DNA of 64,000 bases from an uncultured Prevotella sp. Its GTDB lineage: Bacteria > Bacteroidota > Bacteroidia > Bacteroidales > Bacteroidaceae. Below, piece by piece: positions 1-10,623 of the stretch (positions are counted from its first letter, which is position 1; every line of letters begins with the position of its first letter). Position numbers and translations under genes: made by a program. The stretch is from positions 30,729 through 94,728 of the forward strand of contig CAMHLV010000005.1 of assembly GCA_946186115.1 (NCBI GenBank), in the 5' to 3' direction. A model generated the notes under the pieces. That model made no database searches, was not told the origin of the DNA, and saw nothing but the letters and a program-made list of their open reading frames with translations.

Positions 1-592
1 ACTGCTTGACACTGGTCTGTGTAGGCTTGGTCTTCAACTCGCCTGCAGCGGCCAGATATGGAACATAGGTAAGATGTACGTTCAGCGCGCACTGTGGCCC
101 CAGTTCCCAGCGCAGCTGTCGGATAGCTTCAAGGAAGGGCTGGCTCTCAATGTCGCCAATGGTTCCGCCGATTTCTGTGATAACAAAGTCAAAAGCATCC
201 CCAAGTCTCAGCATCCTCCTTTTGATCTCATCCGTGATATGCGGCACTACCTGAATGGTTTTCCCGAGATAGTCGCCGCGTCGCTCGCGCTCGATGACGG
301 AGAGGTAGATGCGTCCCGTCGTCACGCTGTTGTCGCGGGTGGTCTCAATGCCTGTAAACCGCTCATAGTGTCCCAGGTCGAGGTCGGTCTCCATGCCATC
401 GGCAGTGACGTAGCATTCACCATGCTCATAGGGGTTTAATGTCCCCGGGTCGATATTGATATAAGGGTCGAACTTCTGGATGGTAATGCGATAGCCCCGC
501 GCCTGCAACAACTTGCCGAGCGAGGCTGATATTATACCTTTTCCAAGTGACGAGGCAACGCCTCCTGTAATAAAAATGTATTTTGTTTCCAT
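1..592 (-). CDS. pyrG: CTP synthase, N-terminal part (runs off window)
   Basis: The protein begins [19 protein letters not shown], the N-terminal P-loop of the amidoligase domain of CTP synthase, which makes CTP from UTP, ATP and glutamine in the cytoplasm. Further on, [33 protein letters not shown] and TTGRI match the conserved UTP/ATP-binding stretch. About 197 codons are present. The C-terminal glutaminase domain lies beyond the window edge, so completeness cannot be judged. It follows the nitrogen operon on the same strand but a terminator-like hairpin separates them. The ORF track misses it because it is open at the edge; the listed plus-strand ORF at 74-439 is its shadow. Confidence 0.95.
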   Translation of the reverse strand, partial: METKYIFITGGVASSLGKGIISASLGKLLQARGYRITIQKFDPYINIDPGTLNPYEHGECYVTADGMETDLDLGHYERFTGIETTRDNSVTTGRIYLSVIERERRGDYLGKTIQVVPHITDEIKRRMLRLGDAFDFVITEIGGTIGDIESQPFLEAIRQLRWELGPQCALNVHLTYVPYLAAAGELKTKPTQTSVKQ

Positions 593-611
593 ACTACGTA
601 AGAATAAACGC

Positions 612-649
612 AAAAAACCTCCCCCCTGCCACAAGGCAGAAGAGAGGGG
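612..649 (-). terminator. Intrinsic terminator downstream of the barrel-protein gene
   Basis: Read on the minus strand, a stem built around CTGCC-TTGT-GGCAG extends outward with C/T and G/A runs using several G-U pairs, then six T residues. It ends the glnK-amt-barrel operon before pyrG. Confidence 0.7.
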
Positions 650-664
650 TGTACCTGGGGAAGA

Positions 665-1378
665 TTAAGGTTGCAGCGTAAAACCGAAAACCAGGTATGC
701 TTTTTGTGAACAGGGGTTTGCCACCACCTGTCCGAAGACGGGTATTGAGAAAGAATCGGTCACCTTGATGTCTTTCGTCGCCTTCAATGCCAGGTTGGTA
801 ACAGCAAATCCTGTTGTACCATACGATGTGGTGGCGAACGGGACGGCACCTGCCGTGGCAGTCCACTCGGCCCCGCCTAAGCGGAATGGGACATTGGCCT
901 CCAGATAGCTGCTATAGGCGCGGTCGCCGTCCTTGTTAGCACCGTCGTTGCCGGCAATATTGGTGTACCATTGCAAACTAGCAACCCCGAAGTCGTAGCC
1001 GATGTTTGCCTCGAAGAGGTGATTGGTTCCGTGAGCATCATATTTAAAATAGCGGCTTTCAGGATCAAGTCCTGCGTTAAACCAGTAGTCGGTGATATCG
1101 ATATTGAATCCACCGACAGTATAAGCCAGCGTGAGGTCAAACTCCTTGGTATCGGCAGGTTCTGTCAGACCTACAGAACCCCATGCCGTCAGGCTAAGCC
1201 CCTTATAGCTTACACCAAGAGTAGGCTGCAGGGAGACATTGCCCAGATCCTGACCACGCCAGATATACTGATTCACTACATCAGCCGCAATAGTGGTTTC
1301 TACTTCCTCCTGAGCCTCTGCGGCTGCTGCTACTGTGAGCAACAAGCCTGCGAGGAACAATCCTTTTACCTTTTTCAT
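665..1378 (-). CDS. Outer membrane beta-barrel protein, TorF/Gcw_chp-like putative porin
   Basis: A 237-residue exported protein. I start it at MKKVKGLFLAGLLLTVAAAAEAQ, a clear signal peptide; the ORF-track start adds 17 residues of unlikely sequence. The mature part is rich in alternating aromatic/polar strands, and the segment YIWRGQDLGNVSLQPTLGV followed by ...SVGLTEPADTKEFDL resembles the TorF/Gcw_chp putative porins, which often sit beside ammonium transporters. It is the last gene of the glnK-amt operon, with 58 bases between amt and its start. Inference: it forms an outer membrane pore or sensor used under nitrogen limitation, perhaps for ammonium or small nitrogen compounds. The substrate is unknown. 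The family assignment is moderately sure, the barrel and export call is good. Confidence 0.7.
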   Translation of the reverse strand: MKKVKGLFLAGLLLTVAAAAEAQEEVETTIAADVVNQYIWRGQDLGNVSLQPTLGVSYKGLSLTAWGSVGLTEPADTKEFDLTLAYTVGGFNIDITDYWFNAGLDPESRYFKYDAHGTNHLFEANIGYDFGVASLQWYTNIAGNDGANKDGDRAYSSYLEANVPFRLGGAEWTATAGAVPFATTSYGTTGFAVTNLALKATKDIKVTDSFSIPVFGQVVANPCSQKAYLVFGFTLQP

Positions 1379-1436
1379 AATACTATACTTTCTTTCTGTT
1401 AATAATATGATTAGAATATATATCTTCATTCCCTAT

Positions 1437-2690
1437 TTAGTTATAGCAGCTCTCTCCATGCTCATAGATATCGAGACCTTCTTCCTCTATGCGGGCATCC
1501 ACACGGAGTCCATGCAGCTTCTTGATGCCGAAGAACAGCACCACACCGCAGGCTGCTGCCCAAAGGTCGATACACAGCACTCCAAAGCACTCGGCACCGA
1601 AGAATCCCCAACCATGACCGTACAGTGCACCATTGCTCGTTGACAGCAGACCGGTCATCAGAGTACCCAGGATACCACACACGCCATGAACAGAAGAAGC
1701 ACCAACGGGATCGTCAATATGCAAAACGTGGTCTATGAACTCAATAGAGAAGACAAGCACCAATCCGCAAGCCAGTCCAATAATTACTGCACCCATGGGA
1801 GACACGAGGTCGCAACCAGCCGTGATACCTACCAATCCTGCCAGCACACCATTCAGTGTCAGCGACAGCGACGGTTTGCCATACTTAAACCATGTAGTGA
1901 ACATCGTTGCCACACCACCAGCTACAGCAGCCAGGTTTGTAGTAAGGAACACATGCGAGATAGCCACACGGTTCACCTCGCCAGAGGCTGCCAACTGAGA
2001 ACCAGGGTTAAATCCGAACCATCCAAGCCACAGGATAAACACACCCAGCGAGGCCAAAGTCAGGTTATGACCGGGGATAGCACGACTCTTACCGTCAGTA
2101 CCATACTTGCCGATACGCGGACCAAGAGCAATGGCACCGATAAGAGCAAGCACACCACCCACACTATGCACTATGGCAGAACCGGCAAAATCGTGGAACA
2201 CGTCGCCAAACGCCGTCATCATAAATGAGTCTTCAGCATCGTTGCAAAGCCATCCGCCGCCCCAGGTCCAGTGACCCTCTACAGGGTAAATAATCAGCGA
2301 GATGAAAGCCGAATATATCAAGTACATAGAGAATTTCGTGCGCTCAGCCATGGCACCACTTACGATAGTGGCTGCAGTGGCACAGAATACAGTCTCAAAA
2401 ATCAGGAATCCCTCTACCGGCAGGTCGCCCTTGTAGAAGCTCAGGTCGCCCCAGTTGGGAGCACCGATAAAGCCTGCGCCGTCACTTCCAAACATAAAGC
2501 CGAAGCCCAGGAAGAAAAACAGCAGCGAGCCGAACATGAAGTCAACAAAATTCTTCATCAGGATGTTTGCCGTGTTCTTAGAGCGTGTAAAACCCGCCTC
2601 ACACAGTGCAAAACCAGGCTGCATCCAGAAAACCAACATCGCAGCCAACAACATCCATACGGTATCTAGCGATAATGCAATTTCGTTCAT
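1437..2690 (-). CDS. amt: Ammonium transporter (Amt family)
   Basis: A 417-residue polytopic inner membrane protein of the Amt/MEP/Rh family, which conducts ammonium/ammonia into the cell. Conserved pieces are visible: the N-terminal MLLAAMLVFWMQPGFALCEAGF helix, DFAGSAIVHSVGG (the aspartate and histidine surroundings of the pore) and GLVGITAGCDLVSPMGA toward the C-terminus. The conserved second-histidine segment reads SSVHGVCGILGTL. The cytoplasmic tail RIEEEGLDIYEHGESCYN is the usual GlnK-interacting end. It lies 49 bases downstream of glnK, the classical arrangement in which uridylylated or ligand-bound GlnK blocks or releases the channel. Length and topology are normal for the family. Confidence 0.95.
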   Translation of the reverse strand: MNEIALSLDTVWMLLAAMLVFWMQPGFALCEAGFTRSKNTANILMKNFVDFMFGSLLFFFLGFGFMFGSDGAGFIGAPNWGDLSFYKGDLPVEGFLIFETVFCATAATIVSGAMAERTKFSMYLIYSAFISLIIYPVEGHWTWGGGWLCNDAEDSFMMTAFGDVFHDFAGSAIVHSVGGVLALIGAIALGPRIGKYGTDGKSRAIPGHNLTLASLGVFILWLGWFGFNPGSQLAASGEVNRVAISHVFLTTNLAAVAGGVATMFTTWFKYGKPSLSLTLNGVLAGLVGITAGCDLVSPMGAVIIGLACGLVLVFSIEFIDHVLHIDDPVGASSVHGVCGILGTLMTGLLSTSNGALYGHGWGFFGAECFGVLCIDLWAAACGVVLFFGIKKLHGLRVDARIEEEGLDIYEHGESCYN

Positions 2691-2739
2691 AATCTTAAAT
2701 TTTTGTGTTTGTGTTGTTTTGTTATCCTAAATCTCTTTC

Positions 2740-3087
2740 TTACTTCTTGTCTCTAAGCACTGTGTCACCATGTTCTCCGGTACGGATAGACCAGGTGTCT
2801 ATCATATCACTGACGAAAATACGTCCGTCGCCGATCTCACCAGTGTGAGCCACGCGCAAGATAACGTTTATGGTGGGCTCAACAAACTGCTCACGGCACA
2901 CGATGGTTACAGCCACGCGCTCTATCACGTCAGTAGAATACTGAACACCGCGATAGATGCGCTCCTCGCGACTCTGGCCGATACCATGCACATTGTGGTA
3001 TTCGAACCAGTCGATGTCAGACTGCAACAATGCTTCCTTCACATCCTCGAACTTTGTCTTACGGATGATTGCCTCAATCTTTTTCAT
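2740..3087 (-). CDS. glnK: Nitrogen regulatory protein P-II
   Basis: A 115-residue P-II signal protein that senses 2-oxoglutarate and ATP/ADP and controls Amt and other nitrogen targets. It starts MKKIEAIIRKTKFEDVKEAL and carries a T-loop GIGQSREERIYRGVQY, with Tyr50 in the position of the classical modified tyrosine. VAHTGEIGDGRIFV is the B-loop (nucleotide-binding) signature and the C-terminal loop reads IRTGEHGD. The T-loop is unlike the standard enterobacterial sequence, which is common in Bacteroidota. It heads the glnK-amt-barrel operon, transcribed away from gltB, so the two nitrogen operons share the 545-base region upstream. Confidence 0.95.
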   Translation of the reverse strand: MKKIEAIIRKTKFEDVKEALLQSDIDWFEYHNVHGIGQSREERIYRGVQYSTDVIERVAVTIVCREQFVEPTINVILRVAHTGEIGDGRIFVSDMIDTWSIRTGEHGDTVLRDKK

Positions 3088-3205
3088 ACCTTAAATCCTT
3101 TCTTTTTCTGTTAATACCTTATTATATATAAATGTCTCGTATATTACTTTTTCTCTGGTTTGAGAATTAGAGTGTTATTACGCTGCACATCTACTAATGC
3201 ACTGG

Positions 3206-3213
3206 CAAAGGTA
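3206..3213 (-). promoter_or_regulatory. -7 promoter box for glnK operon
   Basis: Minus strand reads TACCTTTG, matching the Bacteroidota consensus TAnnTTTG. It lies about 119 bases upstream of the glnK start. Confidence 0.65.
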
Positions 3214-3584
3214 CGACGATTTGCAAATAAATCAAAGGTTTTTCTTTCTATTTGAAACCAAAAAATGTTGTATTCTGACGTTTTGTAAAGCTTTTCTATG
3301 TTTCTGCTTTCATTTTGTTGTCATTTTGCAAATAAATAGTGCCATTTCGTTACAAACTGCCATTTTGCAGAAAAATATCAGCGACGACAAAATAGTTGCC
3401 ATTATTTCATTGAGAGGATTCTCCATTAGGCGCCCGAATGACAAAGTGTAAAGTCGACAAGGTTTCTAAAAAGGAAACAGTTTCACTTTGCATAAAATAC
3501 GGGCCGTTTGATTACAAAGTGTCAAAATAGGCGTTTTTGAAGATGAAAAGTAAGCATAAATTTGGTCGTTTGAACATTTTGTCT

Positions 3585-3592
3585 TAATTTTG
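3585..3592 (+). promoter_or_regulatory. -7 promoter box for gltB operon
   Basis: TAATTTTG, with TTTG at 3561-3564 in the -33 position. The surrounding ACATTTTGTCTTAATTTTGC is nearly identical to the promoter of glnN at 31759-31778. Confidence 0.75.
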
Positions 3593-3632
3593 CAGCCAAA
3601 TTGAACAAAAAGAAAGAAAAAGTAAGGATAAT

Positions 3633-6600
3633 ATGTCAAATTGTAAATTCCAAACACAAGAACACGGTCTCTATCAGAGCCAGTATGAGCATGACGCATG
3701 TGGTGTTGGCATGGTGGTCAACATCCACGGCAACAAGAGCCATGAGCTGGTTGACAATGCCCTGCGTGTGCTTGAGAACATGCGCCACCGCGGTGCCGAA
3801 GTCGGCAAGGACGGTGATGGCGCCGGTATTCTGCTGCAGATTCCGCACGAGTTCATCCTACTACAAGGTATTCCCGTGCCAGAAAAGGGTAAATACGGCA
3901 CAGGTCTGGTGTTTCTGCCAAAAGACGAGCAGTCACAGGGCGAGATCCTGAGCATCATGATTGAGGAGATAGAGCGCGAAGGGCTGCAGTTGATGCACCT
4001 GCGCACAGTACCCACCAACCCCGACTGTCTGGGCGAGGCAGCACTCTCTACCGAACCCGCCATCAAACAGATTTTCATTACGGGTGTTTCTGACGACAAA
4101 GTAGATTCTTTCGCGCGAACATTATATATTATACGCAAGAAGATAGAGCGCCGCGTAACCCACAAAGACTTTTATATCTGTTCACTGAGCAACACAAACA
4201 TTATATATAAAGGCATGCTCTCGAGCATGCAGGTCAGGCAGTATTTCCCCGATCTGACCAATCCATATTTTACTAGCGGACTGGCATTGGTGCATTCACG
4301 TTTCAGTACCAACACATTCCCGACATGGTCGTTGGCCCAACCGTTCCGACTGCTGGCCCACAACGGCGAAATCAACACCATCCGCGGCAACCGTGGGTGG
4401 ATGCAGGCTCGTGAGAGCGTGCTGTCGAGCGAGGCATTAGGCGACATCAAGCAGATATCGCCCATCGTTCAGCCTGGAATGTCAGATTCTGCATCACTCG
4501 ACAACGTGCTGGAATTCTTTGTCATGTCAGGACTCTCACTCCCTCACGCGATGAGCGTGCTGGTACCAGAGTCGTTCAACGACAAGAACCCGATATCAGA
4601 AGACCTGAAGGCATTCTACGAATACCATTCTATTCTGATGGAACCGTGGGACGGCCCTGCAGCACTTTTGTTCTCCGACGGGCGCTTTGCCGGAGGTATG
4701 CTCGACCGCAACGGTCTGCGCCCGGCACGCTACACCATCACCACAAACAACATGATGGTGGTGGCCTCTGAGGTAGGAGTAATGGATTTCGACCCCACAG
4801 AGATTGCCGAGAAGGGACGACTGCAACCAGGCAAGATACTGCTGATAGACACTCAGGAGGGCAAGATATACTACGACGGCGAGATAAAGCAGCAACTGGC
4901 TGCCGAGCACCCTTATCGCCAGTGGCTCTCTACCAACCGCATACAATTAGAAAAACTGAAGTCAGGACGACACGTAGAAAACAGCGTTTCCGACCTGCTT
5001 CAGAAGGAACTGATGTTCGGATACGGCGAGGAAGACGTGGATGGAACCATCATCCCCATGGCCATCAATGGTCAGGAGCCTACGGCATCAATGGGCAACG
5101 ACACACCGCTGGCGGTGCTCTCTGACAAGCCACAGGTATTCTTCAACTATTTCCGACAGCAGTTTGCACAGGTCACCAACCCTGCCATCGATTCCATTCG
5201 CGAAGAACTGGTGATGAGTCTGACGGAATACATAGGACGTGTGGGCTCGGGAATTCTGAACCCCGACGAGACCAACTGCAAGATGGTACGCCTGCCCCAT
5301 CCTATTCTGAACAATACACAGCTGGATATCCTCTGCAACATCCGATACAAGGGTTTCAACACTATCAAACTGTCGCTGGGAGTACCAACTCCACTGTCGT
5401 CAGCCGATGGGGACGCTAATGTCTCAGCCCGGAGTAATGAAGCCAAGGGTGCCGGCGAGGCTCTTAGAAGTGCTATTGACAAGCTCTGCAAAGATGCAGA
5501 GAAAGCCGTGGATGATGGCTACAACTACATCATACTGACCGACAAGAGTATAGAAACTCCCTCGGGGACAGTAGGTGGGACCTCGGATGCCAATGGGGCC
5601 GCCCCATGGTTCTACATCCCATCGCTGCTGGCAGTAAGTGCCGTACACCATTATCTTATCAGCGTCGGCAAGCGCGTACAGACAGCACTGATTGTTGAGA
5701 GCGGCGAGATTCGCGAAACCATGCATGCCGCACTACTGCTAGGCTATGGAGCGTCGGCACTCTGCCCATATATGACTTTCGCCATCCTCGACGATTTGGT
5801 GAAGCGCCACAAGATACAGGAGGACTATGCCACTGCCGAGGCCAACTACATCAAGGCTGTAAAGAAAGGCCTGTTCAAAATCATGGCCAAGATGGGCATC
5901 TCTACCATCCGCTCGTATCGCGGAGCAAAGATATTCGAGAGCATCGGACTCTCAGAACCGGTGCTGAAGGCTTATTTCGGCACAGAGGTGAGCACCATAG
6001 GAGGTGTAGGACTGGAGAAAATAGCACATGACCAGATAGCCATGCAAAGGGCAGCAATAGTCAATGGTGAAACCGCCGGCCATGCAGGAGATTTCCTGCC
6101 TAACCTCGGCCAGTTCCACTGGCGCAAAGACGGCATCAAGCATGCCTGGAACCCTGAGACTATAGCCACACTGCAACTGGCAACACGCACAGGCAACTAC
6201 GAGAAATTCAAAGAGTGGAGCAAACTGGTAGATGAGAAAGATTCTCCTATCTTCATCCGTGATTTCCTCGGATTCAAGAAACACCCCGTCAGCATCGACC
6301 AAGTAGAACCTGTAGAGAACATCGTCAGGCACTTCGTGGCAGGAGCCATGTCGTTCGGAGCCCTGTCGAAGGAGGCCCATGAGGCTATCTGTTTGGCCAT
6401 GAACAAGTTGGGAGGCCGTTCAAACACCGGCGAAGGCGGTGAAGACGCCGAGCGCTTCCACAGCACGGTAGATGGCATCTCGCTGTCGAGCAAGACCAAG
6501 CAGGTGGCCAGCGGACGCTTCGGTGTTACCACAGAATATCTGGTAAACGCCGAAGAGATTCAGATAAAAGTAGCCCAGGGTGCCAAGCCCGGCGAAGGCG

Positions 6601-8249
6601 GTCAGCTACCAGGCTTCAAGGTAAACGAAGTCATAGCCAAGACGCGCCACTCTATACCCGGCATCTCACTCATCTCTCCACCACCACATCACGACATCTA
6701 TAGCATAGAAGATTTGGCTCAGCTCATCTTCGACCTGAAGAATGTCAATCCGCGTGCTGCCATCAGCGTAAAACTGGTTGCCGAGAGCGGCGTGGGAACC
6801 ATTGCTGCCGGTGTTGCCAAGGCCAAGGCCGACCTCATCGTAATCAGTGGTGCCGAGGGCGGTACGGGAGCCAGTCCCGCATCATCTATGCGCTTTGCAG
6901 GCATATCTCCCGAGATAGGTCTGAGCGAGACTCAGCAGACACTGGTGCGCAACGGTTTGCGCTCTCAGGTCCGACTGCAGGTTGACGGACAGATAAAGAC
7001 TGGTCGCGACGTGGTGTTGATGGCTCTGCTGGGTGCCGAGGAGTTCGGTTTCGGAACGGCAGCACTCATCGTACTGGGCTGCGTAATGATGCGAAAATGT
7101 AATCTGAACACATGTCCTATGGGTGTAGCCACACAGAATCCCGAACTGCGCAAGCATTTCATAGGACGCTACGAATACCTGGTCAACTACTTCACATTCA
7201 TTGCCCAGGAGGTACGCGAATATCTGGCCGAGATGGGCTTCACCCGACTCGACGACATCATAGGGCGCACCGACCTCATCGAAAACCGCGCAGCAGTAGG
7301 CCAAACAGCTGCCGACATGCCTCTCGACTTCTCGCGCCTGTTGGTAAAGGAAGAAGGCACGCTGCACTTCACGGGCAAAATAAACAAGCCCAGTATCCCA
7401 TTGGGCATGCAGGGCACCACACTCGACCAGCAGATGATAAGCGCTGCTGAGCGGGCCATAGAACAGCAGGACGAGGTAAACCTCGACTACGCGATAAAGA
7501 ATACCGACCGCGCCGCCGGCACCATGCTCTCAGGAGTCATCGCCACTAAATACGGCGAAGCCGGACTGCCCGACAACACCATCAACGTGAAGTTCAAGGG
7601 CTCGGCAGGTCAGTCGTTCGGTGCTTTCCTCGTAAATGGTGTGTCCTTCAAACTGGAGGGTGAGACAAACGACTATTTTGCCAAGGGACTCTCTGGCGGA
7701 CGCATAGCCATACTACCGCCCATGCGCTCTAACTTCAATGCCGAAGACAACATCATAGCCGGCAACACCGGACTCTACGGTGCCACCAGCGGCGAACTCT
7801 ACGTCAACGGTAAGGTGGGCGAACGCTTCGGAGTACGCAACTCGGGTGCCATAGCAGTAGTAGAGGGTGCCGGCGACCACTGTTGCGAATACATGACAGG
7901 CGGCAGGGTTGTTGTACTCGGCGAGACGGGACGCAACTTCGCTGCAGGTATGTCAGGAGGCGTTGCCTACGTTTGGGACAAGAACCACAATTTCGACTAC
8001 TTCTGCAATATGGATATGGTGGAGATCAACCTCGTGGAAGACTCCATCTCGCGCAAGGAACTGCATGAACTCATCAGGCAGCACTACCTCTACACAGGCT
8101 CTAAACTGGCTCGCCAGATGCTTGACGACTGGAACAGCTACGTGGGCGACTTCATACAGATTGTGCCTATCGAGTACAAACGTGTGCTGCAGGAAGAGCA
8201 GTTCAAGAAACTACAAAACAAGATTGCCGATATTCAGCGTGACTATTAG
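3633..8249 (+). CDS. gltB: Glutamate synthase, large subunit
   Basis: A 1538-residue GltB that transfers the glutamine amide to 2-oxoglutarate, forming two glutamates with GltD as electron donor. Cys23 in HDACGVGMV is the glutaminase nucleophile exposed after removal of a short propeptide. The central and FMN domains follow ([29 protein letters not shown]), then the 3Fe-4S motif [15 protein letters not shown] and the C-terminal beta-helix GXXGXXXG repeats. Two short low-complexity segments interrupt the central domain: one near [12 protein letters not shown] and one near [15 protein letters not shown]. Both replace stretches that are continuous in the homologues I remember and look like translated repeats (see findings). 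It is followed by gltD after 73 bases. Confidence 0.97.
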   Translation: MSNCKFQTQEHGLYQSQYEHDACGVGMVVNIHGNKSHELVDNALRVLENMRHRGAEVGKDGDGAGILLQIPHEFILLQGIPVPEKGKYGTGLVFLPKDEQSQGEILSIMIEEIEREGLQLMHLRTVPTNPDCLGEAALSTEPAIKQIFITGVSDDKVDSFARTLYIIRKKIERRVTHKDFYICSLSNTNIIYKGMLSSMQVRQYFPDLTNPYFTSGLALVHSRFSTNTFPTWSLAQPFRLLAHNGEINTIRGNRGWMQARESVLSSEALGDIKQISPIVQPGMSDSASLDNVLEFFVMSGLSLPHAMSVLVPESFNDKNPISEDLKAFYEYHSILMEPWDGPAALLFSDGRFAGGMLDRNGLRPARYTITTNNMMVVASEVGVMDFDPTEIAEKGRLQPGKILLIDTQEGKIYYDGEIKQQLAAEHPYRQWLSTNRIQLEKLKSGRHVENSVSDLLQKELMFGYGEEDVDGTIIPMAINGQEPTASMGNDTPLAVLSDKPQVFFNYFRQQFAQVTNPAIDSIREELVMSLTEYIGRVGSGILNPDETNCKMVRLPHPILNNTQLDILCNIRYKGFNTIKLSLGVPTPLSSADGDANVSARSNEAKGAGEALRSAIDKLCKDAEKAVDDGYNYIILTDKSIETPSGTVGGTSDANGAAPWFYIPSLLAVSAVHHYLISVGKRVQTALIVESGEIRETMHAALLLGYGASALCPYMTFAILDDLVKRHKIQEDYATAEANYIKAVKKGLFKIMAKMGISTIRSYRGAKIFESIGLSEPVLKAYFGTEVSTIGGVGLEKIAHDQIAMQRAAIVNGETAGHAGDFLPNLGQFHWRKDGIKHAWNPETIATLQLATRTGNYEKFKEWSKLVDEKDSPIFIRDFLGFKKHPVSIDQVEPVENIVRHFVAGAMSFGALSKEAHEAICLAMNKLGGRSNTGEGGEDAERFHSTVDGISLSSKTKQVASGRFGVTTEYLVNAEEIQIKVAQGAKPGEGGQLPGFKVNEVIAKTRHSIPGISLISPPPHHDIYSIEDLAQLIFDLKNVNPRAAISVKLVAESGVGTIAAGVAKAKADLIVISGAEGGTGASPASSMRFAGISPEIGLSETQQTLVRNGLRSQVRLQVDGQIKTGRDVVLMALLGAEEFGFGTAALIVLGCVMMRKCNLNTCPMGVATQNPELRKHFIGRYEYLVNYFTFIAQEVREYLAEMGFTRLDDIIGRTDLIENRAAVGQTAADMPLDFSRLLVKEEGTLHFTGKINKPSIPLGMQGTTLDQQMISAAERAIEQQDEVNLDYAIKNTDRAAGTMLSGVIATKYGEAGLPDNTINVKFKGSAGQSFGAFLVNGVSFKLEGETNDYFAKGLSGGRIAILPPMRSNFNAEDNIIAGNTGLYGATSGELYVNGKVGERFGVRNSGAIAVVEGAGDHCCEYMTGGRVVVLGETGRNFAAGMSGGVAYVWDKNHNFDYFCNMDMVEINLVEDSISRKELHELIRQHYLYTGSKLARQMLDDWNSYVGDFIQIVPIEYKRVLQEEQFKKLQNKIADIQRDY
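5380..5440 (+). repeat. G/C-run repeat translated inside gltB (copy 1)
   Basis: Encodes [13 protein letters not shown] within GltB, in the same frame and with the same LSS-x-x-(G/D)-D pattern as insertions in gltD and dapF. Homologues as I recall them run directly from the IKLSLG-like strand into the AKGAGEAL helix. Confidence 0.5.
5556..5615 (+). repeat. G/C-run repeat translated inside gltB (copy 2)
   Basis: CTCCCTCGGGGACAGTAGG followed by GGGGCCGCCCC encodes [17 protein letters not shown] just before [14 protein letters not shown]. Family members usually pass from the ILTD(K/R) strand almost directly to that motif. Confidence 0.45.
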
Positions 8250-8322
8250 AATTGAAAAATAAAAAAATGGAAAGATTGAAATCTTAAAGACTTCAATTCT
8301 TCAATATATAAATTTTACAAAA
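8250..8322 (+). repeat. A/T-rich gltB-gltD spacer with GAATTGAA/TTCAATTC dyad
   Basis: The 73-base spacer contains words of the type ATTGAAA repeated on both strands (GAATTGAA near its start, CTTCAATTCTTCAAT near its end). It can fold into a weak hairpin. It may be one of the simple intergenic word-repeats of this genome rather than a regulatory site. Confidence 0.35.
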
Positions 8323-9723
8323 ATGGGAAATCCAAAAGCTTTCTTAGAGATACACCGCCAAGAGGCGGGATACCGTCCGATTCACGATAGAATCCACGAC
8401 TTCGGCGAAGTGGAGCAAACGCTGAACACCCGCGAGCGTAAGTTGCAGGCCTCACGATGCATGGACTGCGGCGTACCCTTCTGCCATTGGGCTTGTCCGC
8501 TGGGCAACAAGCCGCCCGAGTGGAACGATGCCCTGTATAAAGGCGACTGGGAACTGGCTTACCGACTGCTCAACGCCACCAACCCCTTCCCCGAGTTCAC
8601 TGGGCGCATCTGTCCTGCACTCTGCGAGAAAGCCTGCGTGCTGAATCTCATCGAGCACGAGCCTACAACCAACCGCGAAGACGAGGCAGCCATCACCGAG
8701 GCAGCCTTCCGCGAGGGTTTTGTCACACTGCATCACCCTGTACGCAACGGCAAGAAAGTGGCTGTTATCGGTGCCGGTCCTGCCGGACTGGCTGCCGCCA
8801 ACGACCTTAACCTCATGGGCTACACCGTCACCGTATTTGAAAAGAACGAGGCTGCCGGTGGCTTGCTGCGCTACGGCATACCCAATTTCAAACTCAACAA
8901 GGCCATTATCGACCGACGCATGGCACTGCTGGAAGAAGAAGGAATAGAGTTCAAGTATGGTGTAGAGATATCCCTTTCGTCCCTCGAAGGGGACACAATA
9001 GCCTCAGCACTCAATTCTATAGTAGCCCCTTCAGGGGCTGAAGGTGGGGCTTTCGATGCCATCGTCATAGCCACTGGCACTCCAACAGCCCGCGACCTTA
9101 ACGCCCCAGGCCGTGAACTAAAGGGCGTACACTTTGCACTCGAACTGCTGGCACAACAGAACCGCGTTCTGGCGGGTATTGAGATATCAAAAGATGAGCG
9201 CATCACTGCCAAGGGTAAAGATGTGCTGGTGATAGGCGGCGGCGACACGGGCTCCGACTGCATCGGCACTGCCCACCGTCAGGGTTGCAAGAGCGTTACC
9301 CAGATAGAGATCATGCCTAAGCCAGTAGAAGGTCCTACAGACCCGAAGAATCCCTGGCCCAACTATCCACGCACACTGAAGACAACGTCATCCCACGAGG
9401 AGGGTTGCACGCGCCGTTGGAACATCAACACACTTGAGTTTATAGGCAAAGACGGCAAGCTCACCGGGGTAAAGGTTCAGGAGATTGACTGGCAGCCCAA
9501 TCCCAATGGTGGCCGACCGCTGATGGTAGAGAAAGGCAAACCCGAAATCATCAAGGCCGAACTGGTTTTGCTGGCTATGGGATTCCTTAAGCCCGAGCAT
9601 CCGCAATATCCCGAAAACGTATTCATCTGCGGCGATTCCGCCAACGGAGCGTCACTTGTAGTGCGTGCCATGGCCAGCGGCAAGCAGACGGCAAAGAGGG
9701 TTGATGCTTTCTTGAAAAGATAA
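8323..9723 (+). CDS. gltD: Glutamate synthase, small subunit
   Basis: A 466-residue NADPH-dependent oxidoreductase that feeds electrons to GltB through 4Fe-4S clusters and FAD. Visible are the N-terminal cluster motif [17 protein letters not shown] with [12 protein letters not shown], the FAD-binding [14 protein letters not shown], and the NADPH-binding [11 protein letters not shown]. The C-terminal FAD segment reads [23 protein letters not shown]. It is slightly longer than usual because of an in-frame segment [28 protein letters not shown] ahead of DAIVIATG, derived from a repeat. Second gene of the gltBD operon; dapF follows 23 bases later. Confidence 0.97.
   Translation: MGNPKAFLEIHRQEAGYRPIHDRIHDFGEVEQTLNTRERKLQASRCMDCGVPFCHWACPLGNKPPEWNDALYKGDWELAYRLLNATNPFPEFTGRICPALCEKACVLNLIEHEPTTNREDEAAITEAAFREGFVTLHHPVRNGKKVAVIGAGPAGLAAANDLNLMGYTVTVFEKNEAAGGLLRYGIPNFKLNKAIIDRRMALLEEEGIEFKYGVEISLSSLEGDTIASALNSIVAPSGAEGGAFDAIVIATGTPTARDLNAPGRELKGVHFALELLAQQNRVLAGIEISKDERITAKGKDVLVIGGGDTGSDCIGTAHRQGCKSVTQIEIMPKPVEGPTDPKNPWPNYPRTLKTTSSHEEGCTRRWNINTLEFIGKDGKLTGVKVQEIDWQPNPNGGRPLMVEKGKPEIIKAELVLLAMGFLKPEHPQYPENVFICGDSANGASLVVRAMASGKQTAKRVDAFLKR
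8971..9050 (+). repeat. G/C-run repeat translated inside gltD
   Basis: CCCTTTCGTCCC starts the element and GCCCCTTCAGGGGC lies near its end. It encodes [11 protein letters not shown] and then APSGAEGGA. The first 31 bases match the dapF insertion at 25 positions and are read in the same frame. Confidence 0.6.
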
Positions 9724-9746
9724 TAATTAGCATTATATATTATAAA

Positions 9747-10604
9747 ATGGGCAAGATTCAGTTTACAAAGATGCATGGTGCCGGCAACGACTACATCTAC
9801 GTCAACACTATGCTGTACGATGTGCCCAATCCTGCTGCTGCAGCTATTGCGTGGAGCGACCGTCACAAGGGCATAGGCTCCGACGGTCTGGTACTCATAG
9901 GGCGCTCACCCGTTTCCGAGGCCGACTTCACCATGCGCATCTTCAATGCCGACGGCTCAGAAGCCATGATGTGCGGCAATGCCAGCCGCTGCATTGGCAA
10001 GTACCTGTATGAGAGAGGTATTACCGATAAACAGCAAATACGCTTGCTCACCCTGTCGGGCATTAAGGTTATCAACTTGAACCTTAACGGCGCATCGGTG
10101 GAGAGTGTCACGGTAGATATGCTCTCACCAGAGCTTGACGACAAGAATCTGTACATTCCCAACCGCAGACTGCCCAGGGGAACATTTGTATCGATGGGAA
10201 ATCCCCACTACGTCATTTTTACTGATGATGTTGACCAAGTGGATAAGACTGGACCAATACTGGAAAACCACCCAGCCTTCCCTCAGCGCTGCAATATTGA
10301 GTTTGTAGCCCCCCTTTCGTCCCCCGAGGATGACACGATAGTTCCTGCCGGCAAATCTATAGAAGTCCCCTTTGGTGCTTTCCGTGTCCGTGTCTGGGAG
10401 CGTGGCAGCGGTGTCACCCAAGCCTGCGGAACAGGAGCCTGTGCCACAGCAGTGGCAGCAGTGCTCACCGGTCGTGCTCCCCGCCATTCGCAAATAGTGA
10501 TGGACGGTGGCACGCTGAACATAGAATGGCGCGAGAGCGACAACCATGTATATATGACTGGTCCTGCCGCCTACGTCTTCGATGGAGAAATAGAACTGAA
10601 GTAA
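9747..10604 (+). CDS. dapF: Diaminopimelate epimerase
   Basis: A 285-residue cofactor-independent racemase converting LL- to meso-diaminopimelate for lysine and peptidoglycan. The two catalytic cysteines are seen in [14 protein letters not shown] (first) and in [16 protein letters not shown] (second), each with the usual substrate-binding surroundings. The segment between NIEFV and FRVRVWERG is expanded by an in-frame repeat encoding [11 protein letters not shown]; family members normally have only a short strand there. It sits between gltD and dapL (19-base gap to dapL), so nitrogen assimilation and DAP synthesis appear co-transcribed. Confidence 0.96.
   Translation: MGKIQFTKMHGAGNDYIYVNTMLYDVPNPAAAAIAWSDRHKGIGSDGLVLIGRSPVSEADFTMRIFNADGSEAMMCGNASRCIGKYLYERGITDKQQIRLLTLSGIKVINLNLNGASVESVTVDMLSPELDDKNLYIPNRRLPRGTFVSMGNPHYVIFTDDVDQVDKTGPILENHPAFPQRCNIEFVAPLSSPEDDTIVPAGKSIEVPFGAFRVRVWERGSGVTQACGTGACATAVAAVLTGRAPRHSQIVMDGGTLNIEWRESDNHVYMTGPAAYVFDGEIELK
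10305..10378 (+). repeat. G/C-run repeat translated inside dapF
   Basis: Begins GTAGCCCCCCTTTCGT, a 16-mer found again, inverted, inside the cysteine desulfurase gene at 14021-14036. Encodes [17 protein letters not shown]. Confidence 0.6.
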
Positions 10605-10623
10605 AAGTAAAAAGGTAAAAGAT

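Larger units (their letters stand above)
3088..3632. promoter_or_regulatory. Divergent nitrogen control region between glnK and gltB
   Basis: This 545-base A/T-rich stretch has no credible gene. It holds a minus-strand -7 box for glnK (3206-3213), a plus-strand -7 box for gltB (3585-3592), a 13-bp direct repeat TTTGCAAATAAAT at 3220-3232 and 3325-3337 (105 bp apart, about ten helical turns), several CATTTTG words, and ACAAAGTG-type motifs at 3441-3448, 3483-3490 (inverted) and 3514-3521. The same motifs recur upstream of glnN. Confidence 0.7.

Noticed and set aside
74-439. Plus-strand ORF of 121 codons
   Set aside because: It is the antisense shadow of pyrG, which is strongly conserved on the minus strand.
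3197-3451. ORF in the glnK-gltB intergenic region
   Set aside because: Low-complexity Phe/Leu-rich translation of A/T-rich promoter DNA with no family resemblance; it contains the promoter boxes.
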